The notes under the pieces: model-generated | Database searches by the model: none | What the model saw: only the letters and a program-made list of their open reading frames with translations | Told to the model about the DNA's origin: nothing | Position numbers and translations under genes: made by a program | Source of the DNA: Listeria grayi DSM 20601 | GTDB taxonomy: Bacteria > Bacillota > Bacilli > Lactobacillales > Listeriaceae | DNA length: 64,000 bases | Assembly: GCF_000148995.1 (NCBI RefSeq) | Contig: NZ_GL538353.1 | Coordinates: 620,001 to 684,000 of the forward strand | Reading direction: 5' to 3' | Shown: piece after piece, positions 59,639-64,000 of the stretch | How positions within the stretch are numbered: the first letter of the stretch is position 1 | Layout: each line of letters opens with the position of its first letter

Positions 59639-61861
59639 ATGGAAGAATCCAAAAGACAGGATCTAAATGTGTTTGGCATGACTTGCGCAGCCTGTGCGAC
59701 CCGGGTGGAAAAAGCATTGAATGGCGCAGAAGGAGTCGAAAAAGCCAATGTCAATTTAGTAACAGAAAACGCGGCTGTTTACTATGATCCAGAGGTCGTG
59801 ACGACAGAAAGACTGATTGAGATCGTGGAGCATGCCGGCTATGATGCAACGGAGCTACTTTCCAAAAAAGAGAAAGACGACATGTTGGCAGCCAACTACC
59901 GAAAGGAAGTACGTCGGTTTGTTATCTCGGCTGTTTTGTCACTCCCATTATTGCTGACGATGATCGGCCATATCCCAGCTGTGGAACATACCGCTTTTGC
60001 CGAACAGACGATGAAGATCGTTTCACCGACTGTGCAGCTGATACTTGCAACGATCGTTCAATTTTTCATCGGTTATCGTTTCTACGACGGCGCTTATAAA
60101 TCGCTTCGTGGCAAAATGGCAAATATGGATGTACTCGTAGCACTCGGAACTTCGGCAGCATACTTTTACAGTTTGGCCATGTATGTGATAGCGATGCTTG
60201 ATCACATGGCGATGCCGCATTATTACTTTGAAACAAGCGCAGTACTTATCACGCTGATTTTGCTTGGGAAGTTACTGGAATCTTATGCGACCTCACGAAC
60301 CACAGAATCGATCAGTAATCTACTAGCTTTAAAACCCAAAGAAGCATTGATCTGGCAAGGCGAAAACTTAGTGAAGATCGATATCGATGAATTAAAAGTC
60401 GGTGATACCGTCCGTATCTTGCCAGGCGAAAAAATTCCCGTCGATGCGGAGATCATTCACGGCGAAACGAGCGTCGATGAATCCATGATTACAGGCGAAG
60501 CAATTCCAGAAGAGAAAAAAGTCGGGGATGCAGTGATCGGCGGAACGATTAATTATGACGGTACCATCGATGCTAAAATGACCAAACGTTTGGAAGAAAC
60601 GGTCTTGGAATCGATCATTCGTCTTGTAGAAGAGGCGCAAGGTAGCAAAGCACCGATCCAGCGTTTAGCAGATAAGATCTCCGGTATTTTCGTCCCGATC
60701 GTCGTTGCGATCGCCGCACTGACATTTGTCGTGTGGATACTGGCGACAGGCGATTTTGGGAGCTCATTAGAAGCAACGATCGCTGTTCTGGTTATTGCCT
60801 GCCCTTGTGCCCTTGGGCTCGCTACTCCGACCGCTATCATGGCAGGAACGGGAAAGGGCGCCGAAACAGGTATTTTATTCAAAGGCGGCGAACACTTAGA
60901 ACGTACCTCAAAAATCTCGACAGTCGTATTTGACAAAACTGGGACGTTGACAGAGGGAAAACTGCAAGTAAGTGAGACAGATCAAGCCGACCCCGACTTT
61001 TTATCAGACATTCTTGCGTTAGAACAAACATCTGAGCATCCAATCGCCAAAGCAATCGTCAAACACGTGACCGCTCATCATCCGGATGTACAAGCAGCCG
61101 TGAACCTCGAAAAGATCCGCAGCCGTGTTGGTAAAGGGATCCATGCGAAGAAAGCCGGCGAGAAAGTGGTGGTTGGTTCGCTCAAAACGATCCAAGCGGC
61201 AGCGTCGATCCCAGCTGATAAACAAACGGTATTACAAAGCTGGGAACAAGCAGGCAAAACAGTTATCGCAATGGCGATCGGTGGAAAATATGCCGGGGCA
61301 TTCGCACTGAGCGATACGGTCCGTAAAGAGGCCAAAGACGCGATCGACCAATTACATGCATTAGGAATCAAAACGATCTTAGCATCTGGAGATCAAACGA
61401 TCGTCGTCCAAAATATGGCCAAACAGCTTGGCATGGACACCTATTACAGTGAACAGACGCCGGAAGAGAAGCAAACGCTAGTCAACCATTTACAAGAAAA
61501 AGGCGAAGTGGTCGGCTTTGTCGGCGACGGCATCAATGACGCGCCAGCATTAGCGGGAGCAGATATCGGGATCAGCATCGGTACCGGAACAGACATTGCG
61601 ATCGAAACTGGCGATGTCACATTGATCGGCGAACGCGTGACCCTTGTTCCGCAAACCATTGAACTCAGCCGCGTTAGTATGCGTAACATCAAGCAAAATT
61701 TTTTCTGGGCATTGGCTTATAACTGCGCTGGCATTCCGATCGCCGCACTAGGATTATTAGCACCATGGGTAGCAGGTCTTGCGATGGCAGGAAGTTCCAT
61801 TTCTGTAGTCAGCAATGCCCTTCGCCTTAAAAAATATAAATGGAAATCAGAAAGGAAGTAG
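59639..61861 (+). CDS. copA: Copper-exporting P1B-type ATPase
   Basis: A 740-residue P-type ATPase. One heavy-metal domain with GMTCAACA (C16, C19) precedes eight membrane helices. The ion-binding CPC motif is at 388-390, the phosphorylated D432 in [15 protein letters not shown] and [10 protein letters not shown] follow. CPC with the CsoR/CopZ context indicates Cu(I)/Ag(I) export. Only a single N-terminal HMA is present, where B. subtilis CopA has two. ATG 59639 follows GAAAGAAGGGAATAAGC. Confidence 0.96.
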   Translation: MEESKRQDLNVFGMTCAACATRVEKALNGAEGVEKANVNLVTENAAVYYDPEVVTTERLIEIVEHAGYDATELLSKKEKDDMLAANYRKEVRRFVISAVLSLPLLLTMIGHIPAVEHTAFAEQTMKIVSPTVQLILATIVQFFIGYRFYDGAYKSLRGKMANMDVLVALGTSAAYFYSLAMYVIAMLDHMAMPHYYFETSAVLITLILLGKLLESYATSRTTESISNLLALKPKEALIWQGENLVKIDIDELKVGDTVRILPGEKIPVDAEIIHGETSVDESMITGEAIPEEKKVGDAVIGGTINYDGTIDAKMTKRLEETVLESIIRLVEEAQGSKAPIQRLADKISGIFVPIVVAIAALTFVVWILATGDFGSSLEATIAVLVIACPCALGLATPTAIMAGTGKGAETGILFKGGEHLERTSKISTVVFDKTGTLTEGKLQVSETDQADPDFLSDILALEQTSEHPIAKAIVKHVTAHHPDVQAAVNLEKIRSRVGKGIHAKKAGEKVVVGSLKTIQAAASIPADKQTVLQSWEQAGKTVIAMAIGGKYAGAFALSDTVRKEAKDAIDQLHALGIKTILASGDQTIVVQNMAKQLGMDTYYSEQTPEEKQTLVNHLQEKGEVVGFVGDGINDAPALAGADIGISIGTGTDIAIETGDVTLIGERVTLVPQTIELSRVSMRNIKQNFFWALAYNCAGIPIAALGLLAPWVAGLAMAGSSISVVSNALRLKKYKWKSERK

Positions 61862-61864
61862 AAA

Positions 61865-62068
61865 ATGATGGAAAAAGTATTAGAAATCGAAGGTATGACA
61901 TGCGCGCATTGCGTCGCTCGTGTAAAAAGTGCATTAGAAGGCGTCGCTGGCGTGACGAGCGCTGAGGTCGACTTAGAATCCGGCACAGCAAAGCTTCATT
62001 TACAAGCAGCTGTTACAGACGATGTTTTGGAGGGAGCAGTGGAAGATGCGGGGTATGAGATCGTATAA
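61865..62068 (+). CDS. copZ: Copper chaperone CopZ
   Basis: A 67-residue HMA-fold chaperone with GMTCAHCVARVKSAL, whose cysteines bind Cu(I) and hand it to CopA. ATG 61865 or 61868 (three bases apart) both fit AAAGGAAG upstream. It is the last gene of the csoR-copA-copZ operon, 3 bases from copA; a terminator follows. Confidence 0.96.
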   Translation: MMEKVLEIEGMTCAHCVARVKSALEGVAGVTSAEVDLESGTAKLHLQAAVTDDVLEGAVEDAGYEIV

Positions 62069-62072
62069 AAAG

Positions 62073-62115
62073 AACACTTCTGTTAGTGAATAATCCACTG
62101 ACAGAAGTGTTTTTC
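62073..62115 (+). terminator. Terminator of the copper operon
   Basis: ACACTTCTGTTAGTG pairs with CACTGACAGAAGTGT, with one bulge or mismatch, around a short AATAATC loop, followed by TTTTTC. Confidence 0.85.
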
Positions 62116-62155
62116 TTTATATTCCTACAAAAAGATACCCAAATTATCTAAAAAC

Positions 62156-62164
62156 TGGTAAAAT
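62156..62164 (+). promoter_or_regulatory. Possible extended -10 of ctpA
   Basis: TGGTAAAAT (62156-62164) is an extended -10 with a poor -35 region; it lies 65 bases ahead of ctpA. Confidence 0.4.
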
Positions 62165-62228
62165 GAGGGAGTTAAATGTAATTTTGATACATAGTGCATA
62201 GTTTTTTAAAGAAAGAAGCGGTGAAAAT

Positions 62229-63692
62229 ATGAGTGAAGAAAATCCCCAAGACAAAGATGAAAAGCTTGGAAAAGGCTATATAAAAATAAAATTATTTCCG
62301 TTTATCATGCTGATTTTTGCTTTTGTCTTCGTTACAGCATTGGTGACGACGATCGTCATGTCGCTTGGTGCGGATAAACAAGTAAAAGTAAGCATTCCAG
62401 AGCGTAAAGAATTTACGAAACTATATAGTGTTTATGATGAGATCGCTAAAAAATACTATAAGGAACCGAGTGCCAGCAAAATGATCGATGGTGCGATCAA
62501 AGGAATGGTCGGTTCTCTTGATGATCCATACTCCACGTTTATGTCTAAAAAAGAAGCATCAGAATTTGATGATACGATCTCTTCCAGTTTTGAAGGTATC
62601 GGCGCAGAGATCCAAGAAAAAGACGGTAATATCGTCGTTGTGTCGCCAATCAAAAATTCGCCTGCCGAAAAAGCAGGCCTGAAACCGCAAGATGTGATCG
62701 TTAAAGTCAACGGCAAAGCGTTGAAAGGGAATACGGCAACTGAAGCAACGCAAAAGATCCGCGGGGAAAAAGGGTCAAAAGTAGACTTAGTGATCCAGCG
62801 TCCAGGTGAAGAAAAGTCTTTCAACCTAACGATCACTCGTGACAAGATCCCGGTAGAAACGGTTTATAGCACGATGGGCAAAGACAAGATCGCCCACATT
62901 ACGATCAGCACATTTTCTGAAAACACTTATAATGAGCTGGAAAAAGCATTGAAAAAACAAGATGATAAAGGCATGAAAGGGTTAGTGCTGGATTTACGCG
63001 GCAATCCCGGCGGCCTGCTTGATCAAGCTGTCGACATCAGCAGTTTGTTCATCGATAATGGCAAGACCGTTGTGCAAGAGCAGCCACGGGACGGTAAAAA
63101 AGCAGTTATTACAGCTGACAGCGCGAAACATGACAATTACAAAGTCACTGTTCCGACAACGATTCTGATCGACGGCGGCAGTGCCAGCGCTTCGGAGATT
63201 CTTGCGGCAGCTGCAAAAGAATCCGGCAATGTGAAATTAGTAGGAACAAAATCATTCGGTAAAGGAACCGTTCAGACGGCTGAACCACTAGAAGACGGCT
63301 CAACGATCAAACTTACGATCGCAAAATGGCTTACTCCTGATGGCGAATGGATCCATGAAAAAGGGATCAAACCGGATTATGAAGTGAAGATGCCAGCTTA
63401 TGCAACAAGTGCGGTTCCTTCTCCTAAGAATACGTATCAGCTCAATGATTTCGGCAAAGAAGTCAAAAATATTGAAACGTATCTAAAAGCCCTTGGCTTT
63501 AATGTCGGCAAAGTGGATGGCCTTTATGACTTAGATACGCAATATGCGGTCAGCCGTTTCCAAGCGGAAAATGATTTGGAACAAACTGGTAAAGTAACTG
63601 GAAAGACCACAACGAAATTGATCGAAGCAATCCAAAAACACTTGCAAAAAACAGATCCTCAATTGAAAAAAGCAAAAGAACTTGTAAAATGA
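62229..63692 (+). CDS. ctpA: Carboxy-terminal processing protease CtpA/CtpB, S41
   Basis: A 487-residue exported serine protease. A cytoplasmic start and one membrane anchor (about 20-45) precede a PDZ domain (about 120-190: GIGAEIQEKDGNIVVVSP, SPAEKAGLKPQDVIVKVNG). The catalytic S320 in GGSASASE, K345 and Q349 in GKGTVQ have the spacing of B. subtilis CtpB. A C-terminal peptidoglycan-binding domain (about 415-480) follows. It cleaves exported proteins, as CtpB does in sporulation signalling, but the Listeria target is unknown. ATG 62229 follows AAGAAGCGGTGAAAAT. A marR gene follows after 10 bases. Confidence 0.95.
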   Translation: MSEENPQDKDEKLGKGYIKIKLFPFIMLIFAFVFVTALVTTIVMSLGADKQVKVSIPERKEFTKLYSVYDEIAKKYYKEPSASKMIDGAIKGMVGSLDDPYSTFMSKKEASEFDDTISSSFEGIGAEIQEKDGNIVVVSPIKNSPAEKAGLKPQDVIVKVNGKALKGNTATEATQKIRGEKGSKVDLVIQRPGEEKSFNLTITRDKIPVETVYSTMGKDKIAHITISTFSENTYNELEKALKKQDDKGMKGLVLDLRGNPGGLLDQAVDISSLFIDNGKTVVQEQPRDGKKAVITADSAKHDNYKVTVPTTILIDGGSASASEILAAAAKESGNVKLVGTKSFGKGTVQTAEPLEDGSTIKLTIAKWLTPDGEWIHEKGIKPDYEVKMPAYATSAVPSPKNTYQLNDFGKEVKNIETYLKALGFNVGKVDGLYDLDTQYAVSRFQAENDLEQTGKVTGKTTTKLIEAIQKHLQKTDPQLKKAKELVK

Positions 63693-63702
63693 GGTGGTAG
63701 CG

Positions 63703-64000
63703 ATGGAAAACTATTTAGAGATTGAAACGTTCACGAAACGAATTTTCAACAGCATGCGCCACGAAGTCGAAGGTGTTCTCAAGAAAAAATTGAGTGGTAG
63801 CGAATATCGTATCCTAAACTTGATCGCGAACCAAGTAACAAAAACGTCTGATCTCGCAAAACTGCTAGATGTTTCGGCGAGTCATATCACAGCGATCACG
63901 GACGCGTTAGTCGAAAATGATTTTATCACGCGTTCGCGGTCTACGAAAGATCGGCGGATCATTGAATTATCCCTGACTGAAGCTGGCCAAGCATTCGTTG
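63703..64000 (+). CDS. MarR family transcriptional regulator, 3' end cut by window
   Basis: About 99 residues are visible from ATG 63703 to the window end. The winged helix is evident: YRILNLIANQVTKTSDLAKL, LLDVSASHITAITDAL (recognition helix) and the wing RSRSTKDRRIIELSLTEAGQ, where the D-R residues are typical of MarR proteins. The ligand is unknown. It is 10 bases behind ctpA, with GAGGTGGTAGCG as ribosome site, so both are probably one transcript. The C-terminal helices lie outside the window. Confidence 0.92.
   Translation, partial: MENYLEIETFTKRIFNSMRHEVEGVLKKKLSGSEYRILNLIANQVTKTSDLAKLLDVSASHITAITDALVENDFITRSRSTKDRRIIELSLTEAGQAFV

Overview
The window looks like chromosomal DNA of a low-to-moderate G+C Firmicute, most probably a Listeria species or close relative. 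The basis is gene order: dapB-cca-birA, panB-panC-panD-dinG, tseB-aspB-asnS-dnaD-nth-ypoC, recU-ponA, yppE-ypsA-gpsB-rnpB-rlmL, xpt-pbuX, thyA-dfrA, msrA-msrB, csoR-copA-copZ and ctpA follow the Bacillus/Listeria backbone. GW cell-wall modules, which are typical of Listeria surface proteins, add to this. The somewhat elevated G+C impression fits one of the non-monocytogenes clades (for example grayi-like), but the species cannot be fixed by eye. Both ends cut through genes: a YpiB/UPF0302 gene on the left and a MarR regulator on the right.

Layout. 1-6.1 kb: housekeeping and membrane genes (YpiB, DUF1405, YugP-like zinc peptidase, a flavoprotein, a serine hydrolase, a family-4-like uracil-DNA glycosylase, a DAO-type oxidoreductase). 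6.2-10 kb: the ypjD-dapB-cca-birA operon and a thioredoxin-fold lipoprotein; the mgsA gene usually found after dapB is absent. 10.1-13.6 kb: an accessory island with a secreted GW-module amidase and three tandem paralogous membrane-anchored small proteins. 13.8-23.9 kb: pantothenate synthesis, dinG, and tseB-aspB-asnS followed by dnaD-nth-ypoC. 23.9-35.5 kb: cell wall and division genes (ponA, recU, gpsB), RNase P RNA, rlmL, a carboxypeptidase, the guanine-riboswitch xpt-pbuX operon, a Zur-box rpsN and a 5'-3' exonuclease. 35.5-39 kb: an accessory block of TetR/SDR, GNAT and a LexA-boxed Y-family polymerase. 39-48.8 kb: an RNase HI-like protein, cold shock protein, mntR, fhs, a second serine hydrolase, ABC-F, thyA-dfrA-rlmA and an ArAE-type membrane protein. 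48.8-52.8 kb: the tcyP-like cystine transporter, a TetR/epimerase divergent pair and hemolysin III. 53-64 kb: degV, SGNH hydrolase, ypmS, msrAB, an oxidoreductase, yozE, deoD, a VanY-type carboxypeptidase, the copper operon, ctpA and marR.

Regulation is unusually readable. Sigma-A type promoters with 17-bp spacers can be placed for many units, and operators lie directly on them: LexA on the Y-family polymerase, a Zur box on rpsN, a CsoR box on csoR-copA-copZ, a guanine riboswitch on xpt-pbuX, and two sets of palindromes for the two TetR regulators. The most interesting uncharacterised element is the 10.1-13.6 kb cassette, in which a secreted wall-targeted amidase is followed by three diverged copies of one small membrane-anchored protein. 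A toxin/immunity or wall-remodelling module is possible but unproven. No mobile-element genes, tRNAs, rRNAs or CRISPR arrays were seen.
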